Shown in pieces: positions 1 to 5,282 of a stretch of DNA of 6,824 bases; within the stretch, counting starts at the first letter, position 1, and every line of letters begins with the position of its first letter. The translations under genes were made by a program, and so were the position numbers. The stretch is from Elusimicrobia bacterium CG08_land_8_20_14_0_20_44_26. GTDB taxonomy: Bacteria > CG03. The notes under the pieces were generated by a model that saw only the letters and a list, made by a program, of their open reading frames with translations, was not told the DNA's origin and searched no databases. Location: NCBI GenBank assembly GCA_002779055.1, contig PEXM01000004.1, positions 1 through 6,824 of the forward strand, given 5' to 3'.

Positions 1-44
1 GCGAAAAACAGAATACTGATGAGTGCAACCGTCAAAGAATTCAT
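1..44 (-). CDS. N-terminal fragment of an unidentified gene with a hydrophobic leader
   Basis: Only the first 14 codons and part of the next lie in the window, and the gene runs off at position 1. The ATG at 42-44 (minus strand) is preceded by GAGGAG at 50-55 with a five-base A spacer, one of the best ribosome binding sites in the window. The visible residues read MNSLTVALISILFF. They are mostly hydrophobic and would suit a signal peptide or a first membrane helix, although the usual positive charge near the N-terminus is missing. It starts 35 bases after the coaD stop on the same strand, so it is probably the next gene of that transcript. Function cannot be judged. Confidence 0.6.
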   Translation of the reverse strand, partial: MNSLTVALISILFF

Positions 45-79
45 TTTTTCTCCTCTTCAGGGTGGTGGGAGGGTAGCGT

Positions 80-598
80 TCATTTTTTATTCCCCCTTAT
101 TCTCCTGAGGACGCAGACCGGCACAAACGGAGAAACATCGGCGCCGAAAGAGGAAATTTCTCTGACGAGCGAAGAACTTAAATAAGCGAAACGCGCCTCC
201 GTCATAAGAAAAACCGTTTCCACTTCTGCGTTCAATTTTCTGTTCATCAGCGCCATCTGAAACTCGTATTCAAAATCGCTCACAGCGCGCAGCCCCCTGA
301 TTACGACATTCGCGCCGGTTTTTTTCATATAATCCACGAGAAGACCCCTGAAAGAATCCACTTTTATATTTCCGTTTATTTTTTTTGTTCCCGCTTCATC
401 CAGCGCTTCCTTAATGAGAGTGATTCTTTCTCCGGATGAGAAAAAAGATTTTTTCGCGGGGTTGGTCGTAACCGCAATCACAAGAGCGTCAAAAAGAACC
501 GCGGCTCTTTTTATGACATCAATGTGGCCGTTTGTCACAGGGTCGAAACTGCCCGGATATACGGCGATACGCAAACCTGATTTGCGATTTCTTTTCAT
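80..598 (-). CDS. coaD: Phosphopantetheine adenylyltransferase (CoaD)
   Basis: This cytosolic enzyme makes dephospho-CoA from 4'-phosphopantetheine and ATP, the penultimate step of coenzyme A synthesis. The 172-residue protein carries the family's landmarks in order: YPGSFDPVTNGH at 14-25, with the TxGH nucleotidyltransferase motif at 22-25; RGLRAVSDFEYEFQMALMN at 101-119; and SSSLVRE at 141-147, the counterpart of the ISSSLVKE adenylate-binding motif. Family members are usually about 160 residues. The extra length is mainly an eight-residue basic N-terminus (MKRNRKSG) before the normal start of the fold. An in-frame TTG at residue 9 would restore the usual start, but the ATG is preceded by AGGGGG eight bases upstream and is preferred. 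That purine run belongs to the C/G-rich palindrome at 607-688, so a repeat may supply the ribosome binding site. Identification is firm; the exact start is less so. Confidence 0.97.
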   Translation of the reverse strand: MKRNRKSGLRIAVYPGSFDPVTNGHIDVIKRAAVLFDALVIAVTTNPAKKSFFSSGERITLIKEALDEAGTKKINGNIKVDSFRGLLVDYMKKTGANVVIRGLRAVSDFEYEFQMALMNRKLNAEVETVFLMTEARFAYLSSSLVREISSFGADVSPFVPVCVLRRIRGNKK

Positions 599-606
599 TT
601 GTAAAA

Positions 607-688
607 CCCCCTTTCATCCCCCTTTTGCAAAGCGGTTCTCCCCTTTATCAAAGGGGAGTTAGAGGGGATTTTGGGGGGAAAGAGGGGG
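607..688. repeat. C/G-rich nested palindrome upstream of coaD
   Basis: The inner hairpin has a perfect 9-bp stem, CTCCCCTTT at 638-646 with AAAGGGGAG at 650-658, and a three-base loop. Around it, the C runs at 607-611 and 618-622 can pair with the G runs at 684-688 and 673-678, giving a long imperfect cruciform-like structure that fills most of the 137-base gap between the DUF151 stop and the coaD start. From general knowledge, similar CCCCCTTTnnnAAAGGGGG intergenic palindromes are dispersed in many copies in some environmental bacterial genomes. Whether this one is repeated elsewhere cannot be seen here. There is no T-run directly after the inner stem, so it is not a classical terminator. 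Confidence 0.7.
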
Positions 689-735
689 ATTAGATTTTCA
701 TTCTTTCTTACGGTTTTCAAACAAGGCTGTTTCAT

Positions 736-1212
736 TTAAGCTTTCTTCAAATCGTCTTTGTTGATGTTACTCAGGAAAAGATTATAAAAATCCTCTTTTA
801 ATTTCCTCTCAAAATCCTCTCTTTTTTCAAACTTGTCGTAAATATCCTTTGAGACATAAATCTTTCCGCCGCTTTTAATCGCAAGGCAAATCGCATCCGA
901 AGGTCTGGCATCCACATCAATGACATCTCCGAATCTCTCTATGTAAATTCTACTGTAAAAGGTGTTATTTATAACATCCGTTATTAAGACATATTTCACT
1001 TTGCCGCCGGTTGAATCAACAATGTTTTTCAGAAGGTCGTGCGTCAGAGGCCTGTCAAACGCTTCGCCGTCAAGCGCCGCCTGTATCGCCTGCGCCTCAA
1101 AGACGCCTATCCACACGGGAAGAACTTTGTCCTGCTCTTTGTTGACAAGTATAACGATGGCTGAAGCCGAAACAAAGTCAAAAAAAACTCTCAGAACATC
1201 AACTTCTATCAT
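736..1212 (-). CDS. Bifunctional nuclease family protein (DUF151/BFN)
   Basis: This 158-residue protein has the full DUF151 signature: LPVWIGVFEAQAI at 31-43, RPLTHDLLKNIV at 54-65, TFYSRIYI at 84-91 and DARPSDAICLA at 101-111. Family members from plants and bacteria have been described as having DNase and RNase activity, but the physiological role in most bacteria is unknown, so no substrate can be assigned. The protein ends in a charged helical stretch (about 122-158) and lacks the C-terminal UvrB/UvrC-type motif that some relatives carry. The ATG at 1210-1212 overlaps the TGA of the upstream membrane-protein gene as ATGA, which suggests translational coupling. A weak AAGG lies a few bases before the start. 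Family assignment is firm. Confidence 0.93.
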   Translation of the reverse strand: MIEVDVLRVFFDFVSASAIVILVNKEQDKVLPVWIGVFEAQAIQAALDGEAFDRPLTHDLLKNIVDSTGGKVKYVLITDVINNTFYSRIYIERFGDVIDVDARPSDAICLAIKSGGKIYVSKDIYDKFEKREDFERKLKEDFYNLFLSNINKDDLKKA

Positions 1213-1694
1213 CTGCCTTTTTCGGCAATCCTGATAATAACATCTTTCCTGCTGCCTGCCCTTATCGTGAACTTTATGCCGTCCGAATACTTATCCGTCT
1301 CCGAGAATGCCGCTCCCGACTTCTCAACTCTGTCAGGGTCAATGCCCTTTATGTCAAAATTTACCATTGCATATATCATATTCTCCGGCGACACTACCCT
1401 GATAAAAAGATCTTCCGATGGAGAATCTTTCTTAATCTTATAGAAGTTTCTCCAGAAACTTCTGAGGTGGCCTCCTTTGAGCGAAATAGAATATTTTTCC
1501 GTCGCCAAGAAGGTTCTGCCATTTACGCTTTTGTCCCATTGAAAAGTTCTGGACATAAAAAGGATAATGAAAATAAAAACAGGAATACCCGCCGCCAGCC
1601 AAATTTTATCTCCTTTGCTCATATTTGGAATAATAGCAAAAAAAATCATAAAAAGTAAGGGGACAAAAAAGTAAGGGGACAGAACCGTCCCCAT
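1209..1694 (-). CDS. Unknown small membrane protein, probably two helices plus a soluble domain
   Basis: I do not recognise this 161-residue protein. Two hydrophobic segments (about 8-24 and 31-47) are followed by a mostly polar, charged domain of about 110 residues that looks soluble. The overlap of its TGA with the DUF151 start supports it as a real gene translated with that partner. The start is uncertain. From the ATG at 1692-1694, the first 15 codons lie inside the palindromic repeat (1651-1695) and encode much of the first hydrophobic segment. In-frame ATGs at 1647-1649 (residue 16) and 1620-1622 (residue 25) would avoid the repeat but would shorten or remove that segment. None of the three has a clear Shine-Dalgarno sequence. 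The gene begins 18 bases after the ettA stop on the same strand. Confidence 0.62.
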   Translation of the reverse strand: MGTVLSPYFFVPLLFMIFFAIIPNMSKGDKIWLAAGIPVFIFIILFMSRTFQWDKSVNGRTFLATEKYSISLKGGHLRSFWRNFYKIKKDSPSEDLFIRVVSPENMIYAMVNFDIKGIDPDRVEKSGAAFSETDKYSDGIKFTIRAGSRKDVIIRIAEKGR

Positions 1695-1695
1695 T
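1651..1695. repeat. Repeat copy A: AATGGGGACGGTTC element with a tandem duplication
   Basis: On the minus strand this reads AATGGGGACGGTTCTGTCCCC, shown here as the core AATGGGGACGGTTC plus TGTCCCC. It contains the 6-bp inverted pair GGGGAC (1675-1680) and GTCCCC (1687-1692). Next to it AAAAGTAAGGGGACA occurs twice in tandem (1651-1665 and 1667-1681, period 16). The 14-base core is shared with copies at 3411-3462 and 6749-6780. It lies between the ettA stop and the body of the next gene and overlaps that gene's predicted first codons. No transposase gene is nearby. Confidence 0.72.
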
Positions 1696-1712
1696 CCACC
1701 GTTCCGGACAAT

Positions 1713-3392
1713 TCATTGGCGTGTCAGTTGTTTGTACTTCACTCTTTTGGGAGCGAGAGCGCCCAGTCGCTTTTTGCGGTTTTCCTCGTAATCTGTGTAG
1801 CCGCCCGCGAAAAAATAGGTCTGCGAATCGCCTTCAAACGCAAGTATGTGAGTCGCCACCCTGTCCAAAAACCAGCGGTCATGGGAGATGACGACCGCGC
1901 ATCCCGCGAAATTAACCAGCGCCTCTTCCAAAGCACGCAGGGTGTTGACGTCAATATCATTTGACGGTTCGTCAAGAAGAATAACGTTGGCTTCTTCTTT
2001 CAGCGTTAAAGCTAAATGTAGGCGGTTCCGCTCGCCGCCGGAGAGCGCCGCGCATTGCTTTTCCTGGTCACCACCGGTAAAATTAAACCGCGCGGCATAA
2101 GAGCGGGCGTTAATAAAATAATTTCCCATTTTTATCTCGTCGCTGCCGCCGGCAATCGTCTCATACACAGTTTTTTGGGGGTCAATTTCCGAATGCTGCT
2201 GATCATAATATCCAATCTTAACCGTTTCTCCGACCTTAAAACTTCCCGCAAGCGGCTTTTCCATGCCAATTATCATACGGAAAAGCGTGGTTTTCCCCGC
2301 CCCGTTCGGTCCGATAATTCCCACGATGCCGTTGGGCGGTAAAGAAAAATTCAGATTTTCAAAGAGCAACTTGTCGCCGAAGGCCTTTGACACATTCTTT
2401 GCTTCAATCACCAGATTCCCCAATCTCGGGCCGTTCGGAATAAATATCTCAAGTTTTTCATCACGCTGTTTGACATTCTCATTCAGTAATCTGTCATACG
2501 ACTCCAGGCGAGCTTTGGATTTCGCCTGTCTTGCATGAGGCGACATTCTGACCCATTCCAATTCGCGCTCAAGGACCTGCTGATGTTTGGTTTCCTGTTT
2601 CTTTTCCGTCTTCAATCGGAGAGTTTTCTGCTCCAGCCACGAAGAATAGTTTCCTTCCCATGGAATCCCCTCGCCGCGGTCCAGTTCTAAAATCCATCCC
2701 GCCACATTATCCAGAAAATACCTGTCATGCGTAACGGCAATGACCGTTCCTTTGTATCTGTTGAGAAACTGCTCCAGCCACTGCACCGATTCCGCGTCCA
2801 AATGGTTTGTCGGCTCATCAAGAAGAAGAATGTCTGGCTCCGACAATAACAGACGGCACAAAGCCGCGCGCCGACACTCGCCGCCGGAACAATGCTTTAT
2901 CAGAGTATCGCCTGCGGGACAGCGCAAAGCGTCCATAGCCCGCTCCAGCGTGTGGTCTAATTCCCAGCCGTTGTGCTTCTCAATGAGTTCCTGAACTTCC
3001 CCCTGCTTCTCTATAAGTTTATTCATCTCGTCGGCATCCATTGGCTCGGAGAATTTTTCATTTATCTCGTCGTATTTTTGAAGCATTTCCACAACTTCCC
3101 GCACGCCTTCCTGAACAATTTCTTTTACCGTTTTGGAATCGTCTAATTGCGGCTCCTGCGGAAGTATTCCGATGGAATAGCCGGGCGAAAAAGTGACCTC
3201 GCCTTCATCCGCCTGCTCGGTGCCGGCGATAATTTTCAAAAGTGTGGACTTCCCCGCCCCGTTAAGTCCGAGAACGCCGATTTTCGCCCCGTAGAAAAAT
3301 GACAGATAAATCTGTTTCAGCACCTTTCTTTGAGGAGGATATGTCTTGCTTACGCCGATCATTGAAAAAATAATTTTATTGTCCGCCGCCAT
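1713..3392 (-). CDS. ettA: Energy-dependent translational throttle protein EttA (ABC-F ATPase)
   Basis: EttA is a cytosolic ABC-F ATPase that binds the ribosomal E site and, in E. coli, gates the start of elongation according to ATP/ADP level. The 559 residues match the usual length. ABC1 has Walker A GLNGAGKST (42-50), Walker B ILLLDEP (188-194) and switch His222. The EttA-type arm insertion lies at about 95-140 and the P-site-tRNA-interaction linker at about 242-323. ABC2 has Walker A GPNGAGKTT (361-369), signature LSGGE (450-454), Walker B LLDEP (472-476) and His504. Both Walker B glutamates are present and there are no membrane segments. An oddity is the first signature, which reads CSGGEC (168-173) where LSGGER is typical. 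The start has GGGGAG eight bases upstream. It is the first gene of the minus-strand block and diverges from rnpB. Confidence 0.96.
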   Translation of the reverse strand: MAADNKIIFSMIGVSKTYPPQRKVLKQIYLSFFYGAKIGVLGLNGAGKSTLLKIIAGTEQADEGEVTFSPGYSIGILPQEPQLDDSKTVKEIVQEGVREVVEMLQKYDEINEKFSEPMDADEMNKLIEKQGEVQELIEKHNGWELDHTLERAMDALRCPAGDTLIKHCSGGECRRAALCRLLLSEPDILLLDEPTNHLDAESVQWLEQFLNRYKGTVIAVTHDRYFLDNVAGWILELDRGEGIPWEGNYSSWLEQKTLRLKTEKKQETKHQQVLERELEWVRMSPHARQAKSKARLESYDRLLNENVKQRDEKLEIFIPNGPRLGNLVIEAKNVSKAFGDKLLFENLNFSLPPNGIVGIIGPNGAGKTTLFRMIIGMEKPLAGSFKVGETVKIGYYDQQHSEIDPQKTVYETIAGGSDEIKMGNYFINARSYAARFNFTGGDQEKQCAALSGGERNRLHLALTLKEEANVILLDEPSNDIDVNTLRALEEALVNFAGCAVVISHDRWFLDRVATHILAFEGDSQTYFFAGGYTDYEENRKKRLGALAPKRVKYKQLTRQ

Positions 3393-3410
3393 AAATTAAA
3401 CTCCCCCTGG

Positions 3411-3462
3411 GAATAATTGGGAACGGTCTCTATTACAGCAATAGGAACCGTCCCCATTATTC
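3411..3462. repeat. Repeat copy B: long imperfect palindrome in the ettA leader
   Basis: This is the most complete copy of the element. The arms pair from G3411-C3462 inward: AATAAT (3412-3417) with ATTATT (3456-3461), a bulged T at 3418, GGGAACGGT (3419-3427) with ACCGTCCCC (3447-3455, one mismatch), then CTCTATT (3428-3434) with AATAGGA (3440-3446, one mismatch), closing a five-base loop (3435-3439). On the minus strand it carries the core AATGGGGACGGTTC. It ends about five bases before the ettA ribosome binding site and starts at the predicted ettA transcription start, so it would form a hairpin in the ettA mRNA leader. Confidence 0.8.
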
Positions 3463-3464
3463 AT

Positions 3465-3470
3465 ATTATA
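3465..3470 (-). promoter_or_regulatory. Putative -10 box for ettA
   Basis: A perfect TATAAT reads on the minus strand, preceded directly by TTG. It would place the ettA transcription start near 3458, at the edge of the palindrome. I see no good TTGACA-like -35 at 16-18 bases upstream, so this is a moderate call from the -10 alone. Confidence 0.45.
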
Positions 3471-3488
3471 CAAAATTTGACGCGCAGA

Positions 3489-3517
3489 TTGTATTGCCGG
3501 CTTTTTTTTATTAGAAT
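3489..3517 (+). promoter_or_regulatory. Putative sigma70-type promoter for rnpB
   Basis: TTGTAT (3489-3494) and TAGAAT (3512-3517, five of six matches to TATAAT) are separated by exactly 17 bases. The predicted start at about 3523-3525 falls within the first bases of helix P1 of the RNase P RNA, so the transcript would need little or no 5' trimming. The spacer includes a run of eight T. The agreement between promoter position and RNA 5' end is the main support. Confidence 0.6.
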
Positions 3518-3520
3518 TTA

Positions 3521-3833
3521 GCAAAGGAAGGGCCCGGGCGGTCGTGCGCCTTTGGCGTAAGGAAAGTCCGGACTCCGCAGGGCGCGGCGTCCGCCGAAAG
3601 GCGGAAGTTCGCCAAAAGGCGAATATGGAAAGTGGCACAGAAACAAGGTATCCGCCTCACAAGGCGGGTAGTGAAAAGGCTAAACCCCGCCGGGAGCAAG
3701 GCCAAGCAGTCCCGCAGTTCTTCCGTAATTACGGAAGATAAAAAGCTGCCCGTTATATCGCGGGACGGGTAGGCCGCATTAGATGAATGACCGCAAAAAA
3801 ACAGAATCCGGCTTATGAGGCCCTTCCCTTTGC
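3521..3833 (+). ncRNA. rnpB: RNase P RNA, bacterial type A, lacking P13/P14 and P18
   Basis: This is the catalytic RNA that cuts 5' leaders from pre-tRNAs. The 5' P4 strand with flanking sequence is GGAAAGTCCGGACTCC (about 3561-3576), and the 3' counterpart ACAGAATCCGGCTTA lies at about 3801-3815. Other landmarks are GGCACAGAAAC, GGGAGCAAGGCC, the GGGTAGG segment (3767-3773) that in type A RNAs pairs with the tRNA 3' CCA, and TTAGATGAATGA. Ends are set by P1: GCAAAGGAAGGGCC (3521-3534) pairs with GGCCCTTCCCTTTGC (3819-3833) with one bulge. P2 is GCGGTC (3538-3543) with GACCGC (3789-3794). P3 is one short hairpin and P12 a short stem with a CACA loop. GTGAAAAGG runs almost directly into TAAACCCC, with no P13/P14, and GGGTAGGCCGC runs almost directly into TTAGATGAATGA, with no P18. 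At about 313 nt it is shorter than the 377-nt E. coli RNA. Open reading frames inside it are shadows. Confidence 0.96.
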
Positions 3834-3850
3834 GAAACGGTAATGTAGTT

Positions 3851-3866
3851 GCCCAATTTATTGGGC
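3851..3866 (+). other. Short hairpin between rnpB and the next gene
   Basis: GCCCAA (3851-3856) and TTGGGC (3861-3866) form a perfect 6-bp stem around the loop TTTA, starting 18 bases after rnpB. No U-run follows, so it is at best a weak terminator or processing site. It could let some rnpB transcription continue into the downstream operon. No separate promoter for that operon is obvious in 3834-3891. Confidence 0.4.
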
Positions 3867-3891
3867 TTGCCGATAAATCAAGGAGGGAAAA

Positions 3892-4281
3892 ATGGCATCG
3901 TTTGAAATAATTAACCTGCTGCTAATCGGAGTAATTTTCCTGCTCGCTTTATGGGAACTTGCGGGTATTCAGAGAGCAAGAGCAAAAGGTCTTACAAAAA
4001 ACGTCTCGCGTCTTTTGACTCATTCTCTGATTCTCGTTTTCTCCATAATCGCGCTCATTCAGATTTTTGTCTGGGAGGACACTCTCATTTCCGTTTCAAG
4101 AGGTGCCCTCACCGTGCCTTTTTCCGCAGTCACAATCTGTATTATGTTTCTCTCGGCGACAGAAGCATACGGGTCGTTGAAAGCCAGAATAAATAAACTC
4201 ACCAAAAACGCCTCGCGCATAATAACGCACGCTCTCATTTTCTGTCTTGCAATCGTTCTCTTTTTCAGAGTTATCCCTTAA
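3892..4281 (+). CDS. Unknown four-helix membrane protein made of two repeated units
   Basis: I do not recognise this 129-residue protein. It has four hydrophobic segments, at about 6-24, 42-61, 74-90 and 110-127, joined by short basic loops. It is internally duplicated: LTKNVSRLLTHSLI at 34-47 repeats as LTKNASRIITHALI at 103-116, a 69-residue period. The preceding helices also align (WELAGIQRAR with TEAYGSLKAR), so each half is one helix, a basic LTKN loop and a second helix. The repeated Asn, Ser, Arg, Thr and His residues at the start of helices 2 and 4 are unusually polar and may mark a functional site. The start is well supported by AGGAGG five bases before the ATG. It is the first gene after rnpB and ends seven bases before the MetE-like gene, suggesting an operon. 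Function is unknown; a small transporter or sensor is only a guess. Confidence 0.85.
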   Translation: MASFEIINLLLIGVIFLLALWELAGIQRARAKGLTKNVSRLLTHSLILVFSIIALIQIFVWEDTLISVSRGALTVPFSAVTICIMFLSATEAYGSLKARINKLTKNASRIITHALIFCLAIVLFFRVIP

Positions 4282-4288
4282 ATCCGCA

Positions 4289-5272
4289 ATGCTGACGATG
4301 GGAATAGGAAGTTTGCCGTTTACGGATATTGATACCGCCGTAAATTTCAGCGCCGGATTTGACATCCCCTTCTGGCCGCAGCTTCCGAAAAGAACTTATT
4401 TAGAGAATATGTACATACAGTATGCGGAAGGTCTTCCCTTCGCCGATATAGACGCTGAAAAACAGAATATTTATTTCAAACTTGAAAATCCCGACGAGAA
4501 AGAACTTGAAAATTTTTACGAAAAAATTCTAAACGAAGATATGGATTATTTCGCAATTTCAAAGGAGCGCGCCGCAGGTCTTCACGCCATTATTGACTCG
4601 CCCCTCCCCGTTAAAAAAATAAAAGGACAGATTGTCGGACCCGCTTCATTCGGGCTAACGGTGACCGACGAAAACAAAAAAGCCGTCTTCTACCACGATG
4701 TTTTCAAGGAAATGCTCGTCAAGGCGCTGACCCTTAAAGCGCGGTGGATGATACGGGAATTAAAAAAATCCTACGAAGAAGTTTATTTGTTCGTTGACGA
4801 ACCATATCTCTCGCAGATAGGGAGCGCCTTTGTCACGCTTGACCCCGAGGAAGTGAAAACATTCTTAAAAGAAATGTTAGATGAAATCAACAAGGTCGCG
4901 GTTTCGGGAATACACTGCTGCGGCGAAACGGACTGGACGCTTCTCCTTGAACTTCCTTTCAAAATACTGAGTTTTGATTCATATAATTATTCGCTGCTTC
5001 CTTTCGCCGGAAAACTGAACGGCTTTATGGAAAACGGCGGAAAAATACTGTTTGGCGCGGTTCCCGCCGAAAAAATAATCTCGGAACTCACTGCGGATAA
5101 AATAAAGGAAAAACTGGTCTCGGAAATTGAAGGTCTTGTAAAAGCGGGCGTTCGCAGGGAACTTCTTATGAAAAATATGATGCTTTCTCCGTCCTGCGGT
5201 CTGGCGACGCTTACTCCTGAGCTTGCTGTCCGGGCAATGGATACGCTCAACGGTCTTAAATCCGAGTTTTAA
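4289..5272 (+). CDS. MetE C-terminal / UroD-fold protein, probable zinc methyltransferase
   Basis: At 327 residues this matches the catalytic half of cobalamin-independent methionine synthase and related UroD-fold methyltransferases, without the MetE N-terminal domain. Residues below count from the ATG at 4289. GIGSLPF near the start and the DEP at 170-172 fit the family. The zinc-type pattern HxC...C is visible: His209 and Cys211 in HCCGETDW, and Cys303 in SPSCGLATL. Asp230 in SFDSYNY lies where MetE has a metal-ligand Glu. Short core-MetE proteins have been described that take methyl groups from methylated corrinoid proteins, so homocysteine methylation is a reasonable but unproven guess. 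Other thiol or corrinoid methyl transfers are possible. ATG 4289 was chosen because it lies seven bases after the previous stop. The frame stays open back to a TTG at 4247, and ATG 4298 is another option. None has a strong ribosome binding site. Confidence 0.82.
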   Translation: MLTMGIGSLPFTDIDTAVNFSAGFDIPFWPQLPKRTYLENMYIQYAEGLPFADIDAEKQNIYFKLENPDEKELENFYEKILNEDMDYFAISKERAAGLHAIIDSPLPVKKIKGQIVGPASFGLTVTDENKKAVFYHDVFKEMLVKALTLKARWMIRELKKSYEEVYLFVDEPYLSQIGSAFVTLDPEEVKTFLKEMLDEINKVAVSGIHCCGETDWTLLLELPFKILSFDSYNYSLLPFAGKLNGFMENGGKILFGAVPAEKIISELTADKIKEKLVSEIEGLVKAGVRRELLMKNMMLSPSCGLATLTPELAVRAMDTLNGLKSEF

Positions 5273-5282
5273 GAGTGCAAAA

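Noticed and set aside
1651..1681. CRISPR-like or VNTR array from the two tandem AAAAGTAAGGGGACA units
   Set aside because: There are only two units with a one-base gap, no spacers and no cas genes, so it is a local duplication within the palindromic repeat.
3511..3741. Open reading frames on both strands across 3396-3741
   Set aside because: They lie over the RNase P RNA, its promoter or the palindrome. Their products are low-complexity and Arg/Pro-rich, with no family features, and the RNA call explains the sequence fully.
3851..3866. Intrinsic terminator for rnpB
   Set aside because: The stem is only 6 bp and has no following T-run, so I list it as a hairpin and not as a terminator.
4247..4288. 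Upstream TTG start for the MetE-like gene, overlapping the membrane-protein gene by 35 bases
   Set aside because: The extra 14 residues have no counterpart at the start of the fold, and the ATG at 4289 sits just after the previous stop as expected in an operon.
5223..5282. Upstream TTG start for purH inside the previous gene
   Set aside because: PurH proteins normally begin right at the ALISVTDKSG-type segment, which starts at the ATG at 5283. The 20 added residues are an out-of-frame reading of the upstream gene.
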